Positions 9,543-21,249 are shown, counted from the first letter of the stretch. The stretch is DNA of 64,000 nucleotides from Tipula vernalis (GCA_958295665.1 OY282560.1:268313315-268377314), one strand, 5' to 3'. The notes: a model not told the origin generated them from the letters alone. Numbers and translations: made by a program.

Positions 9543-12500
9543 TCAAAGTATTTCGTAAAAAACTGGATTTTTTGTTGTGAAGTCTCCATCATCTAGAACA
9601 AATTGATCGTTGGAGCTATCGATGAATATTTTGACACCAGTCTCAGACGTACAACGGCTTAGTGCTACATATAGTTGACCATGGGTGAAAACTGGCTTCG
9701 GTAAATGTAGAGCTACTTTCTTCAGAGACTGTCCTTGGCTCTTGTTAATGGTCATTGCAAACGCCAAGCATAATGGGAACTGGAAACGCTGAATTTTGAA
9801 TGGCAACACGCTGTCTGAGGAAGTTAGCTTGATTCGTGGAACCAGTACTCGATTTCCACGGCTTGAACCTGTTAAAACTTCGCAGTCTATAGAGTTGTTC
9901 TGCATAGCTATCACTCTTAATCTTGTTCCATTGATCAAACCTTTTGAAGTATTTAAATTCCTCATTAATAGTACTACAGCACCAACCTTTAATTTCAGAT
10001 TGTGTCGTGGAAGTCCACTCAATTCTATACTGTTTAAATATTCTGTTGGAAATTGCAGAGCATCATGTTCATTATCAGATATTATTTCATCCATGCTGAT
10101 ATAGCTTTTCTCTTGAAAAAAATCACTATTCATTCGGGATAACACGATGTTATTGATTATGTTACAGTCTTCGTTCCGAGGAGCAAGAACTGCATAGTCA
10201 GCTATGTCACTTGATGTTAAAATTGATTCTAAGTCCCCGTAAACAAAATCAACCGCTGACCCTATACCAAGCAATTTTTTTGGAAAAATATAGTTTCCTT
10301 CTATCGACTGATGTTTCGGCAGCGTACCATTTCCAACTGTAAGTAAGTATCTTGCAAACTCATCTTGCCCCTCATTTACACGCATATTTTGAGTTAAGTG
10401 TAACTTACGAACAAAACGCCACAGAGGATTCAATTTTAAACAGTTCTCAACCGTTGTAGATCGGCTTCCATGTGGCACCACAGGAAGTGTTTGACGGAAG
10501 TCTCCACAAAGCAACACCAATTTTCCTCCAAATGGTAGTGAAGACGTGTTCGTTCCACTATTTGCCAAATCTTGAAACAGACGGTTGATGACTGTAAATG
10601 CAGCAGATGGCATCATACTTGCTTCGTCGATTATAATCATTTTCGCTGACAACAGTTTCTGTCCATGTGGTGAGTTTGGTGTTACTGATGACACAGAAGT
10701 GTCAAAAATAGGAATAGGAAGTTTAAACTGATTGTGCAACGTCCTACCTCCTTCAACTAAACTTGCAGCGATGCCAGTGAACGCGACAGGTAAAACTACT
10801 TGATTTTTAGACTTGACATATGACATCAAGACACGTTGGATGTAGGTTTTTCCACAGCCTGCAGGCGCGTCTAGGTAGAATATTTTTGCTTCTGTTGCAT
10901 GATTTTCTAATGCAGAAATAATAGTATCAATCACTTCTTTCTGTTCTGAATTGCATGTTGCATATAATGTGTTGAATACATTAAGGTGGAAATCTTGGTC
11001 TGTAGACACAGCTTGTTGTTCCGCAGCAGTTGGCGTGGGTAGGCTAAGTGCAGCGCAAGATGTGTTATGCGTGATAAGAATTTCATTGATTTCTAACAAT
11101 GCCATGTTTTCAGCTACTGTAATTTCTATTCCGTTATGTAAATGGTCTTCAATCATCTGAGCTTTGAATTCTGTCCAGAGATCTAAAGCATTCGAAGGAT
11201 TATTGAGAGCTAAGATCACTCCAAAAAGATTTCTAACTTGAGCAGGCCTCTGAACACCGCATGCTTCAGAGATGGCGTTTCTATATTCTTCTTCACATCT
11301 GACGAATCCATGTGCAAGTGCCGCTTCTAAAAATGTTTGATGCACAACACCGTTCACTGTTTTCAAAAACTCATAGCTCGTTGCTCCTTTAATATTCAAC
11401 AAAAGTATGCGCAAATGAAACAATTCAATGTTCTTTGGGCTCACCATGTATAACCTTGTAATGACTCTACCACCACCTCGTTGTCGTGGACGCCAACTTC
11501 TTGTTGGTGAATGCCATGTATAGTTTTGAGGAACTTCTGTGTAAAGAAAGTCTCGGGCTTCAAGAGAATTGATATTCAATTTAAACCATGCCAACAATTT
11601 TGTGTCTCGGTTGAGAGTCTCAACATCGATTTCTTGATCCTGGAAATAAATCCTTTGTTGATTAGGTAAATGACACTCCAGTTTAATAACTGTGTGCGAT
11701 TGATAATGCATTGGATATTCGAAAATCCTCCAAACAGCTTCAGCTGAACCAACATATCTTGCGTTCAAGTAGCTCAGCACTTCATCATAACGGAAAGAAT
11801 TGGAGTCTCCATCACCAAATGCAACAGTGCAAGCGTCATGTCCTTTATATATGTAATTATAGACGTATTTCACACTCTTGACTGTACTGCATGCCTCTAC
11901 GTTGATATGAGCGTCATACTTGAGAAGTAAAAAGGGGTTGTAGGGGACAACGAACCTGTTATCGATGTCATTTCCATCAATCGAAACCGTGATTCCATCG
12001 TTAGGTCGCCGATATATTGGGAACCCAGAAGGATTGTTCCTTGACTGGTCTGAAAACTCTCGAGGAAAAGATTTGCAGCATTTACCATCAACCATGCATG
12101 GAGAATTAGGATTAAAAATTCCACATGGCCCATGAATCATGTTTTTCTTGACTATTTTATGTAGAGCTTCATTATTAGGTAACGTGAGATCTGGGATTGT
12201 TGCATACACTGTAGAATCGATGTGTTCTAGATCTTGGATTTTGTGTTCCGGTGCAAGAGACACCAATATATGCGCATGTGGCAAACCCCTCTTCTGAAAC
12301 TCTATTGTGTAAATTAATGCTTCAACTTTTCCGAAGATTTCCTTCTTCCTGATGTCCTCGATTAGAGCATCTAACTTTGACTTGAAAACGCGGGCAATGA
12401 GATCAGGCCGCTCGTTCGATGCTTGCTTGTGTTTAAGATTATATTTTATCTCAGGCCAGGTAGGATTGCATGTAAAAGTTATGAAGAGATCTGGCTTGCC

Positions 12501-13772
12501 AAATTCACGAACAATTGCCATTGCATCCTGGTATTTTTCTTGCATCTTTCTTGGGCTTCCAATGAATGAAGATGGCAGAATAACCATTTGACCGATTCTT
12601 TGGGCTCCATTATTCTCACGTTGGTGAATGTAATCCATCACATTCATGTAACATTCTGCTCTAAGCAAACTTTGTTGTGATCTTACAAATGCTAAGCGTT
12701 CACCTTCAATACGCACATACAAATCAACAATCCATTGCAGGAAAAGTTTGCCTGAAGAATGAATAATAGAGAATCCGTCTCTTATTGCAAGTCGATTACT
12801 GACAAACTGAAGCATTGTGAGTTTGTTTCTTGATACCGTTGCATTTGCTTGGCAATGCTGTAAATTTCTGGTCCATCCTCTATCTCCACCGGGAAATAAT
12901 AACGGATAAGCCATGGGGTCTAAGTTCGGACTGTGTGATGGTATTATTTGAGGTTGACCTATTTTTGGGTGAACTACAATATCACGTTCTGACTCAGGAA
13001 TTCCTTCCGGAGAATTCTTGAAGATTGCCGCTACGTCAGAAACAGTTGCGTCATTGTATCTGCGTTGATCCTGTCTTTTGTCTACATGAATGATCATCGT
13101 AACCTCCTTCTTCTTGTCAGCTGGTAAACTATCATACATTGTTGCCATTGCTCTGAAACTTTGAGCGAAAGGATTTGTTTGTGACAAATAAGAAGAAAGC
13201 TGGTTCATCAAAGCAGGATCACAACCATTGTTTGCTTCTGAATTCATTCGTTGAGCAGCAGCAACTTCGACATCGTAATAATATGTTTGTGCATACCTCG
13301 CTGTTTGATTTGTTTCAGGAACAAATGAACCTAAGCGATGGAGAACTTGGCCATGAATTTTATAAAAAAATGGTCCACTTGATGCTGTTTCAACGTTAGC
13401 ACTTGTGCTAATCATAGAGAGAGCAGCGTTAAAAAACCTAATCTTGGCTCTATAATTCTTGCACTTCGAATCATTGCCAGTTAGCAGTGTCTCGATAAAG
13501 TTGTCTGTTCTTAAAGCAGGCAGTTTTACTTTGCCTTTGTGACAACACGATGAACCTTTATTGCCATCAATTTCATTCGAAAAATGCACTGCTTGACATT
13601 CCACACATATCCTGTTAAGATGACCCAAATTATGTTGGGGAACCGTAGAAAAATCTGTTAAGGATATAGCAGCATTGGGAGATGCTACCAAGCAGCGTCT
13701 ATTTTGCTGTTGGCTGGTACGGGTGGATCTTAAGGATCTACCTGTTGGACGTGAACGCACTCGTCTTGGCAT
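9543..13772 (-). CDS. Helitron Rep-helicase (HUH endonuclease plus Pif1-like helicase)
   Basis: This 1409-residue protein is uninterrupted. Near residues 55-85 is a Cys-rich finger (CVECQAVHFSNE, then CCHKG). The Helitron-like N domain leads into the HUH nuclease: FITFTCNPTWPEI, then GLPHAHILVSL with the HxH metal site, then KYVYNYIYKG with the two catalytic tyrosines. The C-terminal third is an SF1B Pif1-like helicase with DAPAGCGKTYI (Walker A), MIIIDEASMM (Walker B), LVLLCGDFRQTLPV, and the late motifs AMTINKSQGQSL and LYVALSRC. It nicks and unwinds the element for rolling-circle transposition. All catalytic motifs are present, so the copy may be active. Confidence 0.97.
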   Translation of the reverse strand: MPRRVRSRPTGRSLRSTRTSQQQNRRCLVASPNAAISLTDFSTVPQHNLGHLNRICVECQAVHFSNEIDGNKGSSCCHKGKVKLPALRTDNFIETLLTGNDSKCKNYRAKIRFFNAALSMISTSANVETASSGPFFYKIHGQVLHRLGSFVPETNQTARYAQTYYYDVEVAAAQRMNSEANNGCDPALMNQLSSYLSQTNPFAQSFRAMATMYDSLPADKKKEVTMIIHVDKRQDQRRYNDATVSDVAAIFKNSPEGIPESERDIVVHPKIGQPQIIPSHSPNLDPMAYPLLFPGGDRGWTRNLQHCQANATVSRNKLTMLQFVSNRLAIRDGFSIIHSSGKLFLQWIVDLYVRIEGERLAFVRSQQSLLRAECYMNVMDYIHQRENNGAQRIGQMVILPSSFIGSPRKMQEKYQDAMAIVREFGKPDLFITFTCNPTWPEIKYNLKHKQASNERPDLIARVFKSKLDALIEDIRKKEIFGKVEALIYTIEFQKRGLPHAHILVSLAPEHKIQDLEHIDSTVYATIPDLTLPNNEALHKIVKKNMIHGPCGIFNPNSPCMVDGKCCKSFPREFSDQSRNNPSGFPIYRRPNDGITVSIDGNDIDNRFVVPYNPFLLLKYDAHINVEACSTVKSVKYVYNYIYKGHDACTVAFGDGDSNSFRYDEVLSYLNARYVGSAEAVWRIFEYPMHYQSHTVIKLECHLPNQQRIYFQDQEIDVETLNRDTKLLAWFKLNINSLEARDFLYTEVPQNYTWHSPTRSWRPRQRGGGRVITRLYMVSPKNIELFHLRILLLNIKGATSYEFLKTVNGVVHQTFLEAALAHGFVRCEEEYRNAISEACGVQRPAQVRNLFGVILALNNPSNALDLWTEFKAQMIEDHLHNGIEITVAENMALLEINEILITHNTSCAALSLPTPTAAEQQAVSTDQDFHLNVFNTLYATCNSEQKEVIDTIISALENHATEAKIFYLDAPAGCGKTYIQRVLMSYVKSKNQVVLPVAFTGIAASLVEGGRTLHNQFKLPIPIFDTSVSSVTPNSPHGQKLLSAKMIIIDEASMMPSAAFTVINRLFQDLANSGTNTSSLPFGGKLVLLCGDFRQTLPVVPHGSRSTTVENCLKLNPLWRFVRKLHLTQNMRVNEGQDEFARYLLTVGNGTLPKHQSIEGNYIFPKKLLGIGSAVDFVYGDLESILTSSDIADYAVLAPRNEDCNIINNIVLSRMNSDFFQEKSYISMDEIISDNEHDALQFPTEYLNSIELSGLPRHNLKLKVGAVVLLMRNLNTSKGLINGTRLRVIAMQNNSIDCEVLTGSSRGNRVLVPRIKLTSSDSVLPFKIQRFQFPLCLAFAMTINKSQGQSLKKVALHLPKPVFTHGQLYVALSRCTSETGVKIFIDSSNDQFVLDDGDFTTKNPVFYEIL

Positions 13773-14240
13773 TTATGTTTAGCTGTAGGGATTTAAAGGA
13801 ATGAAATGAGTGAATTTCGTTGAAGTTCACAACTCACCTTAGTATGACTACAGTTATTATATGTCTTGAGTTTTTGTTGACCAAATGTTTATGTCTTTAT
13901 AAGTAAAAAATCGTTGATGCTTAGAAAAGAATTGCAATTAAAAAAAAAGATTTATTTTGAAGCGAAAATATAAAAAAGAATGTTTGTTGTAAAATGTTCA
14001 AAGAGCACAAAAATTGCGCGTGCGAATATTCCACTCCGCTTTAATTTCAGTGCTGATGAATCATATTCATATTACAGTTTTAATTTGAACGAATAAGCTT
14101 TTCAATCAACTTTTTGATTAATTTATTGTCTGCTCTCTTTTTACAACAACTTTTTAAATCGTATGCTACTAATAAAGGAAGAGAAACAACATTTTTTGTT
14201 TAAAATTGATATATGAGGAAATATGGCACGTGCAATTTAA
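13773..14240. other. Helitron 5' non-coding leader
   Basis: AT-rich sequence between the Rep-helicase start and the 160-bp array. It presumably holds the promoter, but no motif can be pointed out with confidence. Confidence 0.5.
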
Positions 14241-14720
14241 ATTTTTGTGTATAATTTAATAAATCACGCGCCTAACCTTAAATCCGGTTTTAATCATACT
14301 GGATTTATTTTTTTGTTAAATTTGAAACCTTAGTGCACCACTTCAGACAAATACCTTTCCAACGGTGTATCATACTTGATTGTACGACTTTTAGTTTAGG
14401 ATTTTTGTGTATAATTTAATAAATCACGCGCCTAACCTTAAATCCGGTTTTAATCATACTGGATTTATTTTTTTGTTAAATTTGAAACCTTAGTGCACCA
14501 CTTCAGACAAATACCTTTCCAACGGTGTATCATACTTGATTGTACGACTTTTAGTTTAGGATTTTTGTGTATAATTTAATAAATCACGCGCCTAACCTTA
14601 TATCCGGTTTTAATCATACTGGATTTATTTTTTTGTTAAATTTGAAACCTTAGTGCACCACTTCAGACAAATACCTTTCCAACGGTGTATCATACTTGAT
14701 TGTACGACTTTTAGTTTAGG
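14241..14720. repeat. Three-copy 160-bp tandem array in the Helitron 5' region
   Basis: Three complete units (14241-14400, 14401-14560, 14561-14720) are almost identical; the third differs by one base at 14601 (TATCC in place of AAATCC). The array ends 37 bp before the Helitron 5' terminus. Near-identity means very recent amplification or ongoing homogenisation. Confidence 0.95.
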
Positions 14721-14783
14721 AGGAGAAGCGGCTTCACTGGCGTATTATATATATAGATACTTATAAGATTACATTAAAATAAT

Positions 14784-16891
14784 TTAAAATTTTAAATTTA
14801 TTTCAAGAAAAATATACATGATATGTGTATTTATATAATTCAATAGTAATTCTTCATTTGCTTTTTTTGCAGAATATCTATACCGCTCGGCAGCTCTCTT
14901 CAAAAAATCTACAAAACTTTTCCGTAGATCAACTTTACTTATTTCGGAGTACCCTAAGTCAACGAAGCGATAATTGATAGTATCCTCAACGAGCTTGACA
15001 ACATTGGTCAACTCCGAAAACGCCAGTTTCTTTTTTTCTAAATAATAAATACATATTTGTATTACTACTTCATATAGCCAATCTAATTAATTATTTATAT
15101 ATGTATATACTTATACATGTATTACTTGAACATTGGAAATGCCCAAAACTTGTATACCATGAACATTTTTGAATAAAGAGGAGTACACCTGAATATATGA
15201 CTAAATTTCACAACAAATTTTCATTTTTTTTTTATTGTTGTGCATAGCAATGAATATGTAAGACAAAATCTAGAAATTGACTACTTTGTATAACATAATA
15301 TGAACAAAAAGTAGCCAAGAACTAGACTTTGTACAATATTTATGTTTATTGTTTAAATATTTATTGTTTATTCTGCAAATGACCATTTTGTAAAATTTCC
15401 AGCTATCCTCGTAACTATGTATTTAACGTAATTTATTGTGTTTGCAGGCTTACCTTTAGTAATGTTAATAGCACCCGTCCAGGTATATTTATGTAATACC
15501 TCTCGATCTACTAATTTTTCTACAACATTTCTAATATTTCTGGATATTTTTTTTCCTTTATTAATTTTTTTTTTTGTTGAATGTTAATTAATTCAAGTAA
15601 TTTCTAATTTGCTACCGGTGATTATACCATTTTAAGTGTGTTTCGATTAACACGAGAAGTACATTAGTATTTACGAACAGTAATTCAACGAAACCGACTA
15701 ATAGACAGAATTCTATTTATTTAATTATATGATTTTAATATGTTCCGAAGATTGTAAGAGAATTCAATCCAGTTTCGAACTGATGAGCTTATGATTATGA
15801 AATAATCAATCTTCTCATCAGGCCGCGGCGACTGGACTGATTATACCACAATTTACATTCTATATATACAGAATGTGCTGTGCGTTAAGTACTAGCGAAT
15901 CATATTAAAATCATATTTTTTTTCCGTCAACATAACTCTTCAGGAAAAGAATCTAGAAAAAATATAAAATACTTAATTCAATAGACATGCACATTTCATA
16001 TTTAAATAACACCGATCCCATACCATTTGTTCGGCAAACGTTCTATTTTGCAGCTTTACTTCAAAAATTTCGGTAGCAGACACCGTATGTAGTGGTAATG
16101 TAGGGACAATAAATGAAGCACCGTTTGTATCGTACTGTTTGCGCTTTTTCTGATGTACTTGACCATTTCTGGTAAGATTTCTGCAATGTTTCTCATCGTT
16201 TTATCCATTACATCAACTTTCTCTGTTAAATGTTGAATTTCTGTTATTATCGTAGATTCAGCTCCCCCGATAGTTGCATTGCAACGACAAATTTGACCTA
16301 TAGGAAAAACGATTATTTACTATTACATATTTTATTATATAAGTTTCAATTTCAACTAAATCTTACCTAAATTAGTGTTTTCTGGTTCACCGACACGTTC
16401 AATAACAAGTTCTTTTATTTCAAAACTTTTATCTGGCTCCATCATATAGGGTAGCTCATCTAAGAAATCAGGATCATCGCCAAGGTCGCTATTTTCTTTG
16501 TGCGTGTCAGTCCCTTTAGATGTTGTAATTTTATTAAATAGATTATTTAAATCGATTTTTTTTAATGTTCTGTTCCGTAAGTTTTCATCAGCTGCTTCAG
16601 ATTCTGAGTTTGAAAATCGTTCGAACATTCTTTCACGTTTTTTCGCCTCTCCGAGGGTATATAAATATTGAATTTTAACTTCGAATACTGGTTTATGGTT
16701 AATTGTAAATTTGAAAACTTACTAATATCACTCTACAACATCTTAAAATTATATTTTGCCCATGTGCCATCCGGAAGCGCGTGGTGCTTAAGTAAATGTT
16801 TACTATATTTTTTCCCTGAAATACACGTGTTGGAAATGGTTGCCACCTCTCTCTCACCTTCCTTATCAAGAGTTTCTATAATCGCATACAT
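14784..16891 (-). pseudogene. DUF4806-like multi-exon gene, probably damaged
   Basis: Several minus-strand segments join with matching splice phases. An exon beginning MYAIIETLDKEG (ATG at 16891, preceded by TTTCTAG) ends near 16735. An exon around 16367-16687 encodes acidic and Ser-rich sequence (MFERFSNSESEAADEN). It joins at 16367/16297 (69-bp intron with GTAAGA and CCTATAG) to NLGQICRCNATIGGAES. Next come VPTLPLHTVSATEIFEVKL and, after a gap, VVEKLVDREVLHKYTWTG (near 15454-15545). A GTAAGC donor at 15453 and TTATTTAG acceptor at 15038 lead to the last exon (14784-15037) with KLAFSELTNVVKLVEDT. YTWTG followed by a Lys-rich stretch is typical of DUF4806. A stop near 16735 and a frameshift near 16165 suggest decay. 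Function is unknown. Confidence 0.6.
15727..15916. repeat. 190-bp inverted-repeat element within the DUF4806-like gene
   Basis: The ends ATATGATTTTAATATG (15727-15742) and CATATTAAAATCATAT (15901-15916) are exact inverted repeats. There is no ORF. It looks like a MITE inserted in an intron. Confidence 0.6.
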
Positions 16892-17120
16892 CTAGAAATA
16901 AAACAAATCAATTAATAACCTATGTATACAAATTTTTAAATAAATATAAAATGAAATTACAAACTTATTTAGGATAAAAAAATTATAAATACAAAACATG
17001 AAAACATGTACCTACTAACTGAGCTATATTTTAGATTTATATTCGGATACTTCAGGTACTTTTTGTACCGTTATGACCTTTAAACCAAATATTTATCTAA
17101 TGTACCAAGTGCAAACGTAC

Positions 17121-17382
17121 CTAATTGGTTTACGTATGAATTAAAGAAAAATATGTAGTTTTCTTCTTGATTCTCCATCGCAAACAGTTTTTTCACCGGT
17201 CCATCTAACTTCCAATATGATGGTTCATGCAAATTAATATCCGATTGATATATGTCAAGCTTGTCTGAGGAAATAGGAAGATAAAAATAATTCCGTTTTC
17301 CGATTGCGTTTGACCCAAATAAATACAGAGAGTTTTGTAATTTTATCGCATGTATAAACCGTGAATTATAACACGTTTACGT
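17121..17382 (-). other. Open reading segment of unknown identity, possible exon
   Basis: The minus strand is open for about 87 codons with composition unlike random AT-rich DNA, including NSLYLFGSNAIGKRNYFYLP near its start and EPSYWKLDGPVKKLFAMEN later. It ends at a plausible donor (TTAG then GTACG at 17120-17116). It lies between LINE B and the DUF4806-like gene, and LINE B inserted 15 bp beyond its open end. The spacing of aromatic residues recalls hemopexin-type repeats only loosely, so I do not assign a family. Confidence 0.35.
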
Positions 17383-17741
17383 TTCAATACTGGAAATTTT
17401 TTTTTTTTTTTTTTTTATTTATTTATTTCTTTATTTCAACTTATAACTTAATAATAATACAAACAAATTATAAACTAATTAACATATTATAGTTGAACAA
17501 AGTAAAGCTCCGTTTAGATGAAAATCTGTGGTGGAGCAAATAAACAATTTAAACATGCTATTCTATAAAATCTTTGGACACATTGAGTTAAATATATATT
17601 ACACAATAGTTTTCTTATTTATATATGTATATATGGAAAAAAATAATAATTACACTTAGTTGCCTTTAAATTTACAATTGTTTAATGTTTACGATAACAG
17701 CTTTAATTGGTGAAATTACCCGAAGCTATATAATGTTAATT

Positions 17742-20626
17742 TCAGAAAAATCTTTCAACATTTTCTATGTTGAGCAGCCAATTTCGAACGTCCCTCTCAA
17801 ATTTATGTTTACGTCCAATCGTTAGAATTTTTATATCTTTAGGTAAAATATGAAAAAAATACGGTGCCATATAAAGATAAAATCTTCTAAACTTCTCACA
17901 ATTGCAACGGAAATCAGCATTATAGTAATTTGGATTTCTTGTATTATACACCTGTGTAATCCGATTGTGAAAACTGTTACTACGGATAAAAAACATTTTC
18001 AAGACTTTGTATATGTAAAGATATCTAAGTGGTAGCAAATTTAGTTGTCGAAACATAGGAATTGATGGTGTTGTTTGAGGAAGGTGGTATATTAATTTAA
18101 TAATCCTTTTCTGGGCAATATATAGACCTTCAATGTTACTAAAATAAGTGCCACCCCAACTGGATATTCCATACATTAGTATTGATTCAACTATGGCGTG
18201 ATATAGTTTCCGCAGAGTACTCTCTGAGCATAATTTCTTAAGATTATAGAATTTATGTATAGCACCAAGTACGTTTTTCCTAGTGACATTGAGGTGAGAC
18301 TTCCAATTTAGTTGAGCATCCACTGTTAAACCCAAATATCTAAACTCGTTAACAAATTCAAGTGCAAAACACTGAGACGAGCAAATGATTGTATCACAGG
18401 AATGGACATGGTATTTTAAATGGTATACCGAAGAATTAGTGATATTCTTCCCAAAAAGCATAACTTTTTATTTAACGCTTATAGCGAGCCGATGATAATA
18501 AAACCATTTACTTAGTTTGATTAAGTCGTTTTCAAGCATTAATTTAGTGTCGACATCGCTATTCGTACCATAGCTCAAAGCCAGATCATCAGCAAAGGCT
18601 GTGGCATGTCCTAGTAGATCAATACTGAAGATCGAATTAAAGTAGATTAAAAATAATAAAGGCCCCAGAACTGATCCTTGAGGAACGCCACAACTTATTA
18701 AACCTTCGCAGCTAGTTGCCTCACCTATTTTTACCACCTGACGACGATTTTCAATATAACTTGCAAACCAATCAAAAATGTTACCTCTAATACCAATTTT
18801 AGCTAACTTCAATAAAAGCATTCCATGGTCAACAGTGTCAAACGCCTTTGCGATATCGACAAAAAAAGCTATGGGTCTCCGAGTATCATTAATATGTTTA
18901 TAAATCTCACTCAAGTAGTGCAAAAGAGCTTCTTCAGTTGATTTACCGGCAGTAAACCCAAATTGATTTTTATTTAAAAATTTAATCTTATCCAAATAAC
19001 AAATTAACCGATGCTTAACTAGTTTCTCAAAAATCTTGGAGAAAGTGCTTAGAAGCGAAATCGGCCTGTAATTATTTGGTTGTAATTCATCACCCTTCTT
19101 AAAAATCGGGATCACAACAGCTATTTTTAAATCATCTGGAAATTGACCGCTGTTAGGCTTTAAGCTAAGATTATATAGGTATTGCAGAACATCCACCAAA
19201 TACCATGAACATATTTTAACTAAAAAATTATTAATGCCGTCAAAGCCCTTGGACCCTTTGTTATCTAATTGTTTTATCTCAGATAGGATTTCCGAAGAAG
19301 ATATAGGCTCAAAGAAACAAGATGAACTGTAGTTTCTATCAGCTCCATAAATATACTTTTTAAATTCAATTGAAGTAACATTACTAGTAATTACATTAAA
19401 ATTGGAGGTTGATCGTTGCGAAACTTTTACGAAATATTTGCAGAATTCATCAGAGATCGATTTTGGGGACGTGAGAATGCTATTAGTATCGGCTTGATAA
19501 GTTTGTTGTATTTGTTTATACATCCGATTACGTCCTAAAACTTCATCAATTATTTTCCATGTGTGCTTTGAATTCTTACTAGCCCAAATTTCCTTTTGTA
19601 ATAGTTATTTTTGACGATTTTTACATCCGCTTTAATATTTCCCGAAAGTTTTTTAACAAATTTTGCTAATTTAATATTATTTGGATGACATCTTAGTTTA
19701 CGAGAAAATTTTTTTAATTTGTTAATTTTAAATAATAGATTAGGACTCATCCATGGCTTTAACTTATTTATTTTAGGAGGAGCAATAATGAATTTTGATG
19801 CGGCAATATGCGAGTTAAGTACAAACAAAAATTTTGCAAAAGCTAAACTGCAAATCCTTTCGCTATAAACAGAATCCCAACATTCAAACTTTAGAAAATT
19901 ATTGAGTTTATCGTAACAAATTCTTGATTGATTCGAAGTATTAACAGAAACTGGTTGCCTGATGGATGAGGAAGAAATATTAACTTTGATCAAATTGTGG
20001 TCAGAAAAATGCATGGGCAGGTTACAAATATCAAATTTGAATAAATTTTCATTTTTAACAAAAACGTGATCCAAACATGTCTTCAACCTTGTTGGCTCAT
20101 TTACAAGACTGACAAAACCATAGAATGCAAGCATTGTTTGGTAGTTGAAGGATTCACTAGTATTTAAAAGGTTGATATTAATATCCCCTAAGATAACAAT
20201 ATTTTTGTTATTAAGTGAACACAGCAACCTTTCCAAATCATCACAAAATGAAATGATGTTATCATTATGAAAACGATATAAACAAATAAAGGTAAAGTTT
20301 CGTTTAGCTAGTTGAATATTTAAAACAAGAAGATCCGCTGAATTCCAATTGCAATGTTGATACGTGAAATTTATAAATTTTTTACTTATAAAAACACCCA
20401 CACCACCCGACCGATAATTATCATTACAGCACGCTCGAAAATTATACCCTGGCAAATTAAACTCTGAACATTCATTTGAATAAATCCAAATTTCGGATAC
20501 AAAGATCAAATCAGGACAATTAGTAAGACTCGCTACAAACAAGCTGAACGCATCAAAATTTTCCCTTAAGCTACGAATATTTTGAATCAAAACTCTGAAA
20601 GAACTATCCATGATATACTTGAACAT
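17742..20626 (-). pseudogene. LINE B ORF2: endonuclease-reverse transcriptase, two lesions
   Basis: The endonuclease part (20626-19590) shows VLIQNIRSLRENFDAF, FVSEIWIY and VILGDININLLN, with FSDHNLIKVN further on. A frameshift at about 19585 separates it from the RT, which continues as KNSKHTWKIIDEVLG and then NNYRPISLLSTFSKIFEKL, QFGFTAGKSTEEALL, FFVDIAKAFDTVDH, CGVPQGSVLGPLLFLIY and the catalytic box FADDLAL. An in-frame TAA at 18470-18468 cuts the protein just before KVMLFGKN; the C-terminal domain (LNVTRKNVLGAIHKFYNL, YGISSWGG) continues in the same frame to 17742. Only these two changes disrupt it. Confidence 0.9.
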
Positions 20627-21249
20627 AAATCAATTTCAATAAATTACAAAGGAAAATTTTAATAAATAAAGCAGAAAATGTATAGTAGCGAGTCGTTTTA
20701 ATATTACGTTTAAAAATAAAAATAAAAATAAATGTGCGTACGATTACGCAAAAATTACAAAAATGTTGCGGTGAGATAGGTATTAAAATAAAACCCGAAA
20801 CCGGCTTGACTATAAACACAAGCGAAAATACAATTGAAAATTAAACTTGAGAGAGAAATTCATATTTGTCGAACTAACGTAAATATCCAAAAAATTAAAA
20901 TTATACAGAACAGAGCAACGCACAATCACACGCAGATAAAACGGTTTTATTTGTTTTTGTTGATAAAGTCTACCGAACAACTTCAAAACGATCAAAATGT
21001 TATGTACCTATATGTAGCGAAATATCATTAATATAATTAATACGAATAGATAATGTACTGATATTTAGCATATACACACAACACTGAACGGTACTCAACA
21101 TAAACAATGTTGTCAACACAAATAAAGTTTGATCTGTCAAACTAATGTAAACAAAAACACATAAAATAAAGTGATTTAGAAATAATAAAAATAAAAACTG
21201 AATGTAAAAAGGTAAGAAAACTATTTTACTTAACCTATTATTATATAAT
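20627..21249 (-). other. Spacer between LINE B ORF1 and ORF2
   Basis: This 623-bp spacer is unusually long for a two-ORF LINE. It is AT-rich with an (AAATA)n-like tract near 20715 and has no convincing coding content, although small open frames occur. Confidence 0.55.

Larger units (their letters stand above)
8812..14757 (-). mobile_element. Complete autonomous Helitron
   Basis: The 5946-bp element lies on the minus strand. Its 5' end reads TCTATATATATAATACGCC (first T at 14757) and its 3' end reads CTAG (8815-8812), preceded by a short hairpin. The flanking host bases are A on the 5' side and T on the 3' side, exactly the A^T insertion site of Helitrons. It encodes one long Rep-helicase and carries a three-copy 160-bp array near the 5' end and a 2.5-copy 172-bp array near the 3' end. 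Helitrons move by rolling-circle replication and leave no target duplication. Confidence 0.95.

Noticed and set aside
17121..17382. Hemopexin-repeat protein
   Set aside because: The resemblance is limited to spacing of a few aromatic residues; kept only as an unknown open segment.
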